Part shown: positions 23,270 to 36,424 of the stretch, piece after piece | Numbering within the stretch: position 1 is the first letter of the stretch | Layout: the number at the start of each line of letters is the position of its first letter | NCBI GenBank assembly: GCA_025403435.1 | Contig: CM046339.1 | Span: 7,152,981 to 7,216,980, forward strand | Direction of reading: 5' to 3' | Source: Artocarpus heterophyllus | Taxonomy: Eukaryota; Streptophyta; Magnoliopsida; Rosales; Moraceae | DNA: 64,000 nucleotides | The notes under the pieces: generated by a model | What the model was told of the DNA's origin: nothing | What the model saw: the letters and a program-made list of their open reading frames with translations, nothing else | Databases searched by the model: none | Position numbers and translations under genes: made by a program

Positions 23270-25388
23270 TGGTCTCGCGTCTATTTATGCATTTTAAACT
23301 AACCTCAAGTATAAGGTTGTCTCAAGTAATATTTTCTCGGTGAATCCGATGTCGAACCCACAAGGAAGGATTTATTTAGTTCTAGTACATGTATTATATT
23401 AACTTTTTCTTTTTATTTAAACTGAAAATTTTGAGGATTAATTTTATTATTCACAGAATGTATTTACAATATTTACACATTTTTTTACAGCATTTTTCAT
23501 CTTTAAATTTTGATAATTTGGAACTTTAATAACAAGAAATACAAATAATAATTTAAGCAGAGTAACAACAATAATAACGACAATTTAAGGAAGTAAAACA
23601 ATAATAATAACAAGGCTGAGGTTCAAAGGTTCTGTTTTGACAATTATCTTCAATATATTTTAGTTTCTCTTTTTATTTATTAGTTGGTTTAAGTATACAC
23701 TATGCCATCCTATGTCGATAATAAATCAAGATTTACCAAGCATTTACTGTGCCATTCCATGTCTATAATGTAACAAAAACACAACTTAATAAATAAGCAG
23801 CATTTCAATATAACTTAACTAAAATAACAACCAAGATAGTAAGTTAAGCATTTACCGAGCCATTATCTATCTACGAGTAATCAAGGTCCTCCCAAGCATT
23901 ATCCGTGCTAGTCTATGTCGTCAATAAATCAGAACCGTAATTTTGGCAGAGTTCTAGCTAAGAAAATATTGAAATTCTAGGTTTTCTAAGAGAATACTTT
24001 GGCATTACAACAGCTTAGAAAACTAAGAAAAATAAAAAATATTTAAGATAATTTTGCCAGAATTTCCCCCTCTCCCCTCAGCTAAAAAGAAATTTAAAAA
24101 GACATAATTAATAAAGTATTACTGATATTACTGAGCATAATTTTTACAACATAAACTAGAAAATATTTTACAAGAAACTAGACTGAAAACTAAAATAAAA
24201 ACTAGACTATAATTATTACAACAGCATTTTCATGCTGCGAGAGGGCTCTCCTAAACTGAGGCAAATGCCTCGGTATTTATAAGAGATCGATTTTACAAAC
24301 TACCATTTGAAATTAATACGTTTTCCTATTGAAAGTTGACGATTTGAATTATTTTCTTCTTCTCTTCTTCGCGTTGGTCTGCGTTCCTAAGTGTGCAGAT
24401 TTTTCTTTGTAATCCCATGTGACGCATACCAAAGCAGCACAAAACAGGCACGATCTGGAGCGTTGAAGACGAGATCCAATGGCTGTCAGACGCAGGGAAG
24501 ATTGGGCCCAGGTGGTCCAATGGGTCCAAGGTTGAGGACCGTTGGATCGCTCCTGCTATTTTCATCAAACGGATAGACAAGTGGGAGCAAGTGAACACGA
24601 CTGCCCGCAATCCAAAGAGGCCTGAGACTCCCCTGCCTCGCCTGCAGCCTTGTCGGCGCGTGCATTGGATTTCGACACGTGGACTGTGCGCTGAGATTCC
24701 GCTGACGCATTGGATGACGCGTTGACACGCGTCTCTTCCTTGAATGGCTGAGATCAATTTGTCAATTAATCCGGTGGTCCTTGTTACGCCACGTCTGCCA
24801 TTTAATTTAAATTTGAATTTTATTTATATTTTTGATGCATTTGATGTTTGATTTTATCCGTTTTGGTGTTGTTTTGCTCCGTTTTTCCTCCAGATTTCAA
24901 ATCTAAAAATTACAAACACACTAATATTAATTATTTTACAAACATAATATTTAAAAAATATTTATTTTACATTAAAACACACAAAATTAAATAAAAAACT
25001 CTTAAAATTTCTAGTCTCTTGCGGTTTAGCACAGATATAATTTTTATGACTTGGAAATATTTTTAAAAATTACTAAAAATATAACAAGACATACTTATAA
25101 ACTTAAAACACACTATCAAACACACTAAAACTCAAAATAAAATAACCGTATTACTTTTATGGTTTTGACTATTTACAGACTAGACACTTATTTAACACAC
25201 CAAAATGACTCTAAAATTTACTAAAAACATAAAAACACACTAAAAATGCATTTTTAAACATAATTTCACACCAAGACACAAAAATACTTATTAACACAAA
25301 ATGCTATTAATTAGAGGATTTAATGAGAAATAAAAGTGTAAACAAATGATTTAAGCCTTAGAAAATGTACACTTTTACAGTCTCATCA
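23270..25388 (-). mobile_element. S1: probable solo LTR, Tat/Athila-like Ty3/gypsy (2119 bp)
   Basis: The insertion is flanked by ATGGG (23265-23269 and 25389-25393), and the C3 gag frame rejoins exactly when it is removed. Its ends are TG and CA. On the minus strand, a TATAAATA box lies at 24274-24281, and near its 3' end it has a CCTTGTGGGTTCGACATCGG block, which resembles LTR ends of plant Tat/Athila gypsy elements. No second LTR, primer site or coding sequence is visible, so a solo LTR left by LTR-LTR recombination fits best. The frames at about 24326-24757 match nothing I know. Confidence 0.65.
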
Positions 25389-25393
25389 ATGGG

Positions 25394-28300
25394 TTACCTC
25401 GCTGAGGCTCAAACCAATGGAGCCGACATCGATGTTGAAACTCAGATGACTATGGTCTTTGAGACTCTGTCAAAGGATTTTATTCCATTTAGAGCTACTT
25501 TTAATTTAAGCAATAGGCCAGATATGATCTCAATAGAATTAATGAAATAGTTATAGGAGTTCGAACTGCTGATCAGGGAGTCTCCTATGGGTGGAGAAGC
25601 CAACATAGTAGCTGCTTTTGGTTCCAATCCCAACTCTAGGAATGGAAAGAAACGACGGGCCAAGAATGGGAAGTCTTTTGTTCCTGCTAACAACAAGAGT
25701 AAGAAAAAGAAGAAGAAGAACCCGAAGAAGCTTAAGTGCTTCTTTTGCGGGAAGGTCGGGCACATGAAGAAGCATTGCAAAGACTTCCTTTCCGAAGGAG
25801 GTAGGTGTGATCTTTTGTATTTAGAAACTTGTTTGGTTGAGGAATCCAATGACATTTGGGTCATAGATTCCAGTGCAACTAATCATATTTGTGTTTCTCT
25901 ACAGGGGTTCAAAGAAACGAGAAGTCTGCTACATGAAGACTTCACGCCTCAGATGGGCGATGAAGCCTCGGTCTTAGCAGAAGCAATGGGAGACGTCCAT
26001 CTTTATTTTGATAATTATAGGAACTTAATTTTGCAAGATTGTTTTTTTATTCCTAAATTTAAAAGGAATTTAATTTCTAGAGCTTGTTTATTTAAAGACT
26101 CCTATTTGGTTTCTTTTAATGATAAAGTAGTGATTCATAAAAACAACTCTTTTATCTGTTCTGGATGGATGCAAAATAATCTATATTCTATCAAACCTAA
26201 GATGGACTCACTGCTTAATGCTCAGATGAATGATAATAACTCTAAAAGACTTAAAACTTCTCACTCTAATAAGACTTATCTTTGGCATTTACGCCCTGGT
26301 CATATTAACCTGAATAGGATTTAAAGGTTGGTAAGGGATGGACCTTTAAGTCACTTAAAGGTGGAATCTATGCCTCAACGTGAATCTTGTTTGGAGGGCA
26401 AAATGATCAAAAGACCATATGAGTCTAAGGGCAACAGGGCCAAAGGGGTTCTAGAACTTGTGCATAGTGATGTTTGCAGACCAATGAACATCCAGGTACG
26501 AGAAGGGTATGAGTACTTTGTCACTTTTATTGACGATTACTCAAGGTATGGGTATGTGTACCTGATGCACCTAAAAGTGAAACTTTTGACAAGTTCAAGG
26601 AGTTTCAGGCTGAAGTGGAAAAGCAATTGGGTAGACCCATAAAGGCACTTTGATCCTATCAAAGTGGAGAACACCTTTCTGATGAGTTCTTGGGACACTT
26701 ATTAGAGAATGGGATTTTATCCCATTTGACTGCGTCGGACACTCTGTAGTAGAATGGCGTAACGGAGAGAAGAAATAGGAATTTATTGGACATGATCAGG
26801 TCCATGATGAGTTATTCATCATTATCTTTACCCTTTTGGGGATATGCACTACAAACCGCATGTTATCTTTTGAACAATGTGCCTTCAAAATAGGTCCCTA
26901 AAACTCCTCACGAGTTGTGGATGGGCAGGAGGACATCCTTAAACCATATTCATATATGGGGATGTCCGGCTCATGTCCTGTTTAAGGATGCGAATAAGTT
27001 GGAAGCACATTTGGAATTTTACGTGTTTATAGGATATCCAAAAGGGATTAAAGGGGGTTATGTCTATAACCCAAAGGAAAATAAAGTCATGGTTTCAACT
27101 AATGCAACTTTCCTTGAGGAGAGTTACATGGATGACTTTAAGCCTCAAAGTAAAATGGTGCTCGAGGAGTTAAGGAGTGATTCGATCACTCTGGAGTTTT
27201 TGAATGAAACCATTTCGATCAGTGTAGAAAAACCAAACGAACTTGAACAACAACCTAAGGGGCTTCGGCGTAGTGGGAGGATCGGGCGTCAACCTAAGAG
27301 GTATATGTTCAATGGGGAAGTCTTTTTGGCTAAACCGGATGAACACGACAGGGATCCCTATACTTACGTAGAGGCTATGGAGGATATTGATTCAAAACTC
27401 TAGACAAAGGCCATGAACACAACAATGAAGTCTATAGAGACTAATCAGGTCTAGGAGCTTGTGGATCTCTTCGAAGGAGTAAAACCCATAGGGTGTAAGT
27501 GGATCTATAAGAAGAAAAGAGGATTCGATGGAAAGATAGAAACCTTTAAGGCTAGACTCATAGCTAAGGGTTATACGCAAAAGGAATGAATCGATTACGA
27601 GGAAACCTTTTCCCCTGTAGCCATGCTTAAGTCCATCAAGATTCTCTTGTCGATAGCTACCACTATCAACTATGAGATTTGACAAATGGATGTCAGGATG
27701 GCTTTTCTAAATGGCTATCTTGATGAGTCATTTATGTGGAACAACCAGACGGGTTCAAGGTCAAGGGTCAAGAGGGTAAGATTTGTAAGCTGCAAAAGTC
27801 AATTTATGGACTTAAGCAGGCTTCTTGTTCTTGAAACATAAGATTTGATCAGGTAATCAAGACTTATGGGTTCTAACAAAATGTGGATGAGCCATGTGTT
27901 TACAAACACTTTAAGGATTTGAAGGTGGTTTTTCTACTACTCTATGTAGATGACATTCTGCTAATTGGCAGTGACATTGGGGCGTTGTCATCGGCAAATT
28001 ATGGTTAATCAAGCAGTTTGACATGAAGGACTTGGGTGAGGCTAATTTTGTTCTCGGTATCCAGATCTTTAGGGATAGGAAGAACAAAATGATAGCTTTG
28101 TCCCAGGTTAGGTACATAGATAAAATTCTCCAGAGGTTTGCAATGTAGGATTCTAAGAAAGATGGGTAACCATCTAGGTCTGAAATTACTCTTTCTAAGA
28201 AAGACTCGCCAAAGTCTAAGGAAGAAAGAGAATACATGAAGAAGGTGCCTTATGCTTTGGTAGTGGGTAGTCTCATATATGCCATGCATTGCACATGACC

Positions 28301-28928
28301 TGATATTTGTTATACGGTCGAGATTGTAAGTCGATTTCAGGCGAATCCAAGACCGAACCATTGGGTTGCGGTAAAGCATATTTTCAAGTACCTAAGAGGG
28401 ACTCGAGGATATATGCTTGTGCATTTGGGTGAGAGCTTGATTTCTCTAGGATATTCTGACTTGAATTTTCAATCCTGTCTAGATTCTAGGAAATCAACTT
28501 CGGGTTTTGTGTTTACTCTAGGTGGCATGCCATTAGTTGGGGAAGTGTGAAGCAAGATTGCACTTCAAATTTAATGATGGAGGCCAAATATGTGGTAGCT
28601 AGTGATGCTTCAAAAGAAGCAGTGTGGCTCCGCAAGTTCCATGGGGATCTTGAGTTAGTTCCTGGTATGGATAAGGCGGTATCACTATACTGTGATAATA
28701 GTGTGGTGATGGCTAATGCTAAGGAACAAAGATTTCATAAGAAGAGTAGGCATGTTGATCATAAGTATCATGTGATAAAGGACTTCGTTAAGGGTGGGGA
28801 TGTCACGGTGTGTAAGATCACGTTAGAGGACAATTGACCTGATCCATTTACAAAGACACTTACTGGGAGAGTCTTCGAGAGGCCTATGGAAGCTATAGGG
28901 GTGAGATTTGTCGTATTTACTCACTTAG
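25394..28928 (+). pseudogene. C3 copia gag C-terminus, protease, integrase, RT, RNase H (broken)
   Basis: Continues C3 gag after S1. The zinc knuckle [14 protein letters not shown] is at about 25738-25779. The protease site reads DSSA instead of DSGA near 25867. Next come the integrase zinc region and core, the linker, RT with YVDD near 27945, and RNase H to TAG 28926-28928. There are more than a dozen stops, mostly TAG or TAA where C7 has CAG or CAA, and TGA where C7 has CGA, plus small deletions (for example near 26650 and 27990). The integrase D/E residues in the 26640-26760 stretch are largely damaged. No product is expected. Confidence 0.92.
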
Positions 28929-28931
28929 TGC

Positions 28932-28942
28932 AAGTGGGAGAT
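28932..28942 (+). other. Polypurine tract of C3
   Basis: AAGTGGGAGAT directly before the 3' LTR, unchanged from the family tract. Confidence 0.85.
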
Positions 28943-30973
28943 CGTTAGACATGTATGCCCTAAGGAGTAAAAATGTAATAAGTTTTTGGAGATTTTTTTA
29001 TCAATAAAAAATTTATTTATTGTTTATATACTAAATCTTGTCCTCTTTACGTTCATATTTGTTGAATGTGTATTAAGCAAACAAAAGTCTGAGACTATTG
29101 GTCTAAATCTTTAAGAATTGAGCATATGATGGATAGATTATACGGAAGACATGATTCTTAAGGTAACGGTCTAAATAATAAGATCCGCAATCAAGGGAAT
29201 AAAGTTGGGCGCTTTATTCATGTAAAGATTGTTATGTTGTCTATATCCTTATTGGGAGATGGTTTGTCTTAACCATCGAGGCGGAATCCATAAATAGAAA
29301 CATTGGCACGTTGTCATAGGTGACGATGTGTTGGATCGGGACATAAAGTGAATTGATTTGGATTAATAATTCTGTCTCAGCAAATTGATTCACTTTAGAC
29401 AATCATTTGTATTGTATCTTAATCTTGAGATGAATAGCGGGTCCGTTGTCTTGACTTGTGTCTTTTGATGTACCAAAGGGTGACACCCACATCTTAATAG
29501 TGGTATGCATGCTGGTACATTGGAGGCAAGACTCTTGGTAACGTAGACCTGTTATTCATAGATATGGAATCCATAGCTCCTCTATAGGTTTAGTATATCC
29601 TCTTATATGCGTTATCCTATAATTGAAAAACTGTAGCACTCAACCATTTAGATATATAGGTGTAACCGAATGGTATACTATCTTTGGATGGTAAGTTTTT
29701 CGGTGGTGAGATAATAGAACGTAAGATAAAATAATCAAGAAGGTAAGACAGAGCTTATCCTTAAGCCGATTATGGATAATCCTATGGGGATACAATACAC
29801 TATGTTATGTCATGGAGACTTAGCTATATGGGCTTCGTAATTCTATGTAGTTTGAGAGTGCGGCTCCAAGATTTTAGTGGAGTAGCGTTGGAGTTGATAA
29901 TTATAAAATGTATATCTAGGATATTGGGTTTCGTAATTATCGAGAGCTTGAACTATATAGGTCCATTTGGTCCCATATGCTAGCTCACAACATCTTGTAA
30001 CGATACAGTGTTCTTTTCCAATAATTGGTGACTAATGTCAGATTTATTAGATTGGTTGAACTTTGGAAGAATCAAATAATTCATGTCTATTTATCGGTTG
30101 AATTAATTTTTGTGACAAAATTAATTCAAGATAAACTTATTGAATTATTGGGATCGAATAATTCTTGTTTGTTTATCGGTTGATTTAATTTTGAATAAAT
30201 TAAATCAAGACAAAATTGTAGAATTATTAGGAATTCATTTATTTTCCTAGAGATTATCTAGATAAAGTTGTTTTGATTAGATAACTTTTCTATTGGGTTA
30301 TTTGAATTACAACTGAGAATTTATCCTATAGAATCTTGGGTGAAAAATAAAAGATTTGCTGAGATCTTTTTTCGGTAGTTTGGCATGCCGATCCTCAAGT
30401 TTAGCTTGCCAATGGGGCAAGTTCGGCCTACCGATTAGGCATATCGGCCGGCCGATGCACAAAAGAAAGATTATACGTTTTCATGCAGATTTTATCAGAT
30501 ATTGATCTGAATTTGATTCTGATTTGAATTTTTGAGACCTAATCTAATAAGGACTAACCCTAAACCCAGCCTCTATAAATAGGGAGTAAGTCACATAAGT
30601 TATTTAGATCAATTGAGAGATTAAGAGTGATACTCTGCTGGTGAGAGTCTGAAACTCCCTGAAAGCTCTTGTTCATAAATCACGAACAGTAGCTTTGGGT
30701 TCTCTCAATTGGTTAGAAGGAGAGTCACCTGGTGGAAGAGCTATACGTGTGAGCCCACACTCACTCCGATCATGGATAGAGAATAGCAAAGAAGGCCGGT
30801 TAGTTAAGGCACTTCTGGAATGTTACTTCTCTTCTTAGATTACGGAAGTTTCTTGGCATTCAAAGGTTAGTAAGATCTGTTTAATTTATGCATATAGCAT
30901 GTCAAACTTGTGTTTTAGAAAATACTCTGATATAAAATTTTTAAAATTCCACTGCGTACTATTTTTTCCAACA
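28943..30973 (+). repeat. 3' LTR of C3 (2031 bp)
   Basis: Starts CGTTAGACATG (first T changed to C) and ends TTCCAACA. The TATA box TATAAATAG is at 30574-30582 and is better kept than in the 5' LTR. The palindrome array is near 30380-30455. The AGTGT duplicate follows. Confidence 0.92.
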
Positions 30974-31050
30974 AGTGTGACATAAACTTTTCTAAGTATA
31001 GCATAAGTAAACACAACTTTTAAAAGTATGGCATATCCTATAATTTTCTC
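30974..31050 (+). repeat. Direct repeat copy 1, right part
   Basis: AGTGTGACATAAACTT... to TAATTTTCTC; joins to 11243 when C3 is removed. Confidence 0.65.
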
Positions 31051-31120
31051 CTATCTTATTCAGACTATGGTGTTGTCTATTTCTATTAGTAATTGGATAA
31101 TCTTATCTAGATTAATTTTA

Positions 31121-31290
31121 GGGCAATTCTCAGTAATGCCATCTTTTAAGATTTACTTTTTATAAATGCCACATATGTTCATTCTGGCATAACTTAACAT
31201 GTAATACAAATGATAGTGTGACATAAATTTGCAAAATGTAGCATACATAAACACAACTTTTAAATGTGTGGCACAGCATGTAATTTTCTC
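31121..31290 (+). repeat. Direct repeat copy 2
   Basis: Same order of words as copy 1 (AATTCTCA, ATGCCAT, TTACTTTTTATAAA, AACTTAACAT, AATGATAGTGTGACATAAA, AACACAACTTTTAAA, TAATTTTCTC) with many substitutions. The empty AATGATAGTGTGACAT here shows the C3 target before insertion. The nature of the repeat is unknown; between the copies (31051-31120) I see nothing recognisable. Confidence 0.65.
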
Positions 31291-31355
31291 TTAATTTTAG
31301 TGGTGACTATAAAATAGACAAACTAATGAGTTTTCTAACACATTGAACAAGACCA

Positions 31356-31524
31356 TGTTGGAATTAATTCCAATAATATATGGGCTAATATATTAAATAA
31401 TTGCGTATTAGGGCTATCAGATAAGGTTGGTTTAATTAAAGTGATCTAATAAAGTATAAAGTTTTGGGCATTAAAAAATCTCGTAAAGTGTTGACCCAAT
31501 TATGTGTGTAGAGACCTAAAAGTC
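31356..31524 (+). repeat. 5' LTR of D1, left part
   Basis: Starts TGTTGGAATTAATTCC and matches the 3' LTR start at 52856. Ends with AAGTC (31520-31524), the left target duplication of C5. Confidence 0.88.
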
Positions 31525-33540
31525 TGTTAGACGTGAATGCCCTAAGGAGTAAAAACGTAATATGTTTTTGGACACATTTTTATCAATAAAAAATTTATTT
31601 ATTATTTATATACCAAATCTTGTCCTCTTTACATTCATATTTGTTGAATGTATGTTAAGTAAACAAAAGTCCGAGACTGTCGGTCTAAACCTTTAAAAAT
31701 TGGGCATATGATAGATAGATTATGCGGGAGACACGATTCTTAAGGTGACGGTCTAAATCATAAGATCTACAATTGAGGGAATAAAGTTGGGCACTTTATT
31801 CATGTGAAGATTGTTATATTGTCTATATTCCTATTGGGAGATGGTTTGTCTTGACCATCTGAGGTGGACTCCATGAAGAGAAACATTGACACATTGTCAT
31901 AGGTGACGATGCATTAGATCAAAATATAAAGTGAATTGATTTGGATTAATAATTCTATCTTGGCAAATTGATTCACTTTAGACAATCATTTGTATTGTAT
32001 CTTAATCATGAGATAAATGCGGGCTCATCGTCTTGACTTATGTCATTTGATGTACCAAAGGGTGACATCCACATTTTATAGTGGTGTGCAAGTTGATACA
32101 TTGGAGGCATGACTCTTGATAGCATAGACATGTTATTTATAGATATGGAATCCATAGCTCCTCTTTAGGAGTAGTTGATATCCTCTTATATGCGTTATCC
32201 TATAATTGGAAAACTGGAGCGCTCAACTATTTGGATACATAGGTGTAACCGAATGGTATATTGTCTTTGAATGGTAAGTTTTCTAATGGTGAGATAATAG
32301 AACATAAGATAAAAATAATCGGGAAGGTAAGATAGAACTCGTCCTTAAGCAGATTATAGATAATCCTATAGGGATACGATATATTATAATATGTAATGGA
32401 GACTTAGCAATACGGGCTTCGTAATTCTATATCGTTCGAGAGTATAGCTCCAAGCTTTTAGTGGAGTAGCGTTGGAATTGATAATTATGAAATGTATATC
32501 TAGGATATTGGGTTTCATAATTATCGGGAGCTTGAACTATATAGGTCCATTTGGTCCCCTTTACTAGCTCATAATGAATCCTGTAACGATAAGGCGTGCT
32601 TTTCTAATAATTGGTGACTTATATCAGATTTTTCAGATTGGCTAAAATTCAAAAGAAACAAATAATTCATGTATGTTTATCGAATGAATTAATTTTATGA
32701 TAAAATTTATTCAAGATAAACTTGTTGAATTATTGGGATCGAATAATTCTTGTCCGCTTATCAGTTGATTTAATTTGAATAATTTGAATCAAGATAAACT
32801 TGTAGAATTATCAAAAATTTATTTATTTTCCTAGAGATTATCTAGATAAAGTTGTTTTAATTAGATAACTTCTCTATTGGGTTATTTAAATTAAAACTAA
32901 GACTTCATCCTATAGAATCTCAAGTGGAGAATAAAAGATTCGCCAAGATTTTTATCGCATGTTTAGCCTACCGATGGGACAAGTTCAGTATGCGGGTTAG
33001 ATAGATCGGCATACCAACCACGCTATAAAAAGATCACGCGTTTAGGCATGGATTTTATCCGATATTGATATTGATTTGATTTTGATTTGAACTTTTGAGG
33101 TCTTATCTGATAAGGATTGACTCCTGGGCCCAACCTCTATAAAAGGGGAGTGAGTCTCATTATTATTTAGATCAATTGAGAGATTAAGAGTGAGACTCTG
33201 CTGGTGAGACTCTAGAAACTCCGTGAGAGCTATTGTTCACAAATCATGAATTGTAGCTTTGGGTTCTCTCAATTAGTTGGAAGGAGAATCACTTGGTGGA
33301 AAAGCTGAATGACATGAGGCCACACTCACTGTGATCGTGGATAGAGAATAGCGAACGAGGCCAGTTGGTTGAGATCCTTCTAGAACGTTACTTCTCTTCA
33401 TTGATTATAGGAGCTTTTCAGCACACAAAAGGTTAGTAAGATCTGGTTAATTTATGCATATAGCATATCAAATTTGTGTTTTGAAAAATACTTTGATATA
33501 AAAAAAATTAAAAATTTTACTGCGTACTATTTTTCCAACA
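31525..33540 (+). repeat. 5' LTR of C5 (2016 bp)
   Basis: TGTTAGACGTG to TTCCAACA. TATA box TATAAAAG at 33138-33145. The palindrome array near 32955-33025 is strongly decayed. Confidence 0.92.
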
Positions 33541-33542
33541 AT

Positions 33543-33555
33543 TGGTATTAGAGCT
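33543..33555 (+). other. Primer-binding site of C5
   Basis: TGGTATTAGAGCT, two changes from the family site. Confidence 0.8.
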
Positions 33556-34391
33556 ATGGTTTTTACATAAATTTACGAGTTTATGATCATACTATATAAA
33601 TAAATTATGTGATATTATCTCTCTATGCATGTATCTAATTTTTTATAGAGTTGGCACTCAAGGGTTTCTATATTTTTTTATGTTGTCATGGATTATATGT
33701 TGAATGTTTATTAATTAATTATGGTTGATTAAATTATTATTTATTTATTAATTTATAGCAGTTATGGCTCCTTAGTGGTTAGAATGTGTATCTAGATTTT
33801 TCATGTAATTATATAGCAGATTATCATTTTCGTTTAGGAATTATTATTTAATTTTAAATTTGTAAGAATTTTGTAATTAAATAATCATTTGGAGAAGACG
33901 GATCTAGAAGCGAATCTAGAAGATGGATGATGGCATTCCTAGATATTTCTTGAATCTCTAATTTTATGTTTTTGAATTGTTGGAAATAAAATTGATGAAT
34001 TGCATCAAAAATTGTATTTTCTAGAAAAAGGTGATCTCTACTCGGTCAGCATACCGAACATCAAGGTCTGGCAGGCCAACGGTTGTAGATCAGCAGCCTA
34101 GACGTAAGGTTTGGTAGGCCATCAGTAGGGCAGAAATTAGGTAGCTCTAGCGGTGAGCCGAACTTCTAGTTCGACAGGGCGATTTGTCATGAACCGGTAG
34201 GCCAATCTCTGAAGATTGGTAGACCAATGGTTCTGATTGGCAGGCCGATTGCATAGATCGGCTTGCCAATAGAGAGTTGGAAATTTTTCCAAGAAAATGT
34301 GTAGTTTTAATTTTATTTTTAGGATAATTCTAAGAAGCATTAAATTTGGATATGACCAAAAATTTGGAGTACTCGATTCATATGGGATTGA
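33556..34391 (+). other. 5' leader of C5, first part
   Basis: Matches the leaders of C3 and C6. A decayed palindrome array is at about 34040-34270 (units such as TGGCAGGCCAA and TTGGCAGGCCGA). Ends with ATTGA (34387-34391), the left target duplication of C6. Confidence 0.75.
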
Positions 34392-36410
34392 TGTTGGAAA
34401 CGCGGTGCGCAACGGAATTTTAAAAATTTTTCCATCAGAGTATTTTCCAAAACACAAGTTTGACATGTTATATGTATAAATTAGACAGATCTTACTAACC
34501 TCTGTATGGCAAAGAACCTCCGCAACCTGTGTAGAGAAATAACGTTCCAGAAGAGCCTCAACCAACTGGTCTTCTTTGCAATTCTCTATCCACAACCGGA
34601 GTGAGTGTGGGCTCACACGTACAGCTATTCCACTGGTGACTCTCCTTCCAACCAATAGAGAGAACCCAAAGCTAGTGTTCATGATTTGTGAACAAAAGCT
34701 CTTAGGGAGTTTTTCAGATACTCACTAGAAGAGTATCACTCTTAATCTCTCAAATTGATCTGAGTAAATCATGAGACTCACTCCCTTTATATAACTATTG
34801 GTCCTGGGGTCAGTCCTTATCAGATTAGGTCTCAAAAACTCGAAACAAAATCAAGTTCGGATCAATATCTGATAACATCCGCATGAAAACGTGTAATCTT
34901 ATCTCTCGCTAATCGACAGGCCAAACAGGCCCCATCGACAGGCCGAACATGTCATCCGGCAGGCCAAACTCCAGAGAAAAAATCTCTGCGAATCTTTTAT
35001 TTTCCACCCGAGATTCTAAAAGATAAAGTCTCAGTTTTGATTCAAATAACCCAATAGAGAAGTTATCTGATCAAAACAAACTTTATCAAGATAATCTCTA
35101 AGAAAATAAATCAATTCACAATAATTCTACAAGTTTATCTTGATCTAATTTGTCCAAAATTAAAACAACCGATAAACAGACAAGAATTATCTGATCGCAA
35201 TAATTCAACAAGTTTATCTTGAACTAATTTCTTACAAAATTAATTCAAACGATAAACAAATATGAATTATTTAATTCTTCCAAATTTTAAACCAATCTGA
35301 CAAATCCGACATAAGTGACCAATTATTGGAAAAGCACGCCGTGTCGTTACAGGATTTTGTAAGCTAGCAAAGGGGACCAAAATGGACCTATAAAGTTCAA
35401 GCTCATGATAATTATGAAACCCAATATCCCAGATATACATTTCACAATTATCAACTCCAACGCTACTCCAATAAAAGCTTGGAGTTGCACTCTCAAACTT
35501 TATAGAATTACGAAGCTCGTGTAGCTAAGTCTCCATGACATATCATAGTGTATCGTATCCCCATATGATCATCCATAATCGGCTTAAGGACAAGTTCTGT
35601 CTTACCTTCCTGATTATTTTTATCTTACGTTCCATTGTCTCACCATTAGAAAACTTACCATCCAAAGATAGTATACCATTCGGTTACACCTATGTATCCA
35701 AATGGTTGAGCGCTCTAGTTTTCCAATTACAGGACAACGCATATAAGAGGATATCATTACTCCCAAAGAGGAGCTATGGATTCCATATCTATGAATAACA
35801 AGTCTACGCTATCAAGAGTCATGCCTCCAACGTACCGGCATGCATACCACTATTGAGATGTGGGTGTCACCCTTTGGTACATCAAAAGACACAAGTCGAG
35901 ATAACGGGCCCAATATTCAGCTCAGGATTAAGATACAATACAAATGACTATCTAAAGTGAATCGATTTGCCAAGACAGAATTATCAATCCAAATCAATTC
36001 ACTTTTTTGTCCAGATCCAACACATCGTCGCCACCTATGACAACGTGCCAATGTTTTTATTCACGGAGTCCAACTTCGATGGTCATGACAAACCATCTCC
36101 CATAAGGGATATAGACAACATAACAATCTTTACATGAATAAACTGCCCACCTTTATTCGCTCGATTGCAGATCATATGTTTTAGACCGTCATCTTAAGAA
36201 TCGTGTCTTCTGCATAATCAGTCCATCATATGCCCAATTCTTAAGGTTTAGACTGACTGTCTCAGACTACTGTTTACTTATCATACATTCAACAAATATG
36301 AACATAAAGAGGACAAGATTTGGTATATATAAATGAATAAATTCTTTATTAATAAAAATGTCTCCAAAAATGTATTACTTTTTTACTCTTTAGGGCATAC
36401 ATGTCTAACA
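34392..36410 (-). repeat. 3' LTR of C6 (2019 bp)
   Basis: Minus strand TGTTAGACATG to TTTCCAACA. Palindrome units start at 34913, 34935 and 34956 (spacing 22, 21). The polypurine tract AAGTGGGAGAT (36411-36421, minus) directly precedes it. Confidence 0.93.
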
Positions 36411-36424
36411 ATCTCCCACTTGCA

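Larger units (their letters stand above)
11244..30973 (+). mobile_element. C3: full-length but decayed Ty1/copia family-1 element, with two nested insertions
   Basis: Both LTRs are present, with AGTGT on each side (11239-11243 and 30974-30978). Inside are primer site, leader, gag, pol and polypurine tract in the right order on the plus strand. C4 (with TTATC duplicates) interrupts the leader and S1 (with ATGGG duplicates) interrupts gag. With both removed the element is about 9.7 kb, as expected for this family. The many stop codons and the visibly diverged LTR pair make it one of the oldest family-1 copies here. Confidence 0.93.

Noticed and set aside
24326..24757. A 143-codon frame on the minus strand in S1
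   Set aside because: No domain recognised, lies in a GC-rich part of an LTR where long frames occur by chance, and overlaps other open frames.
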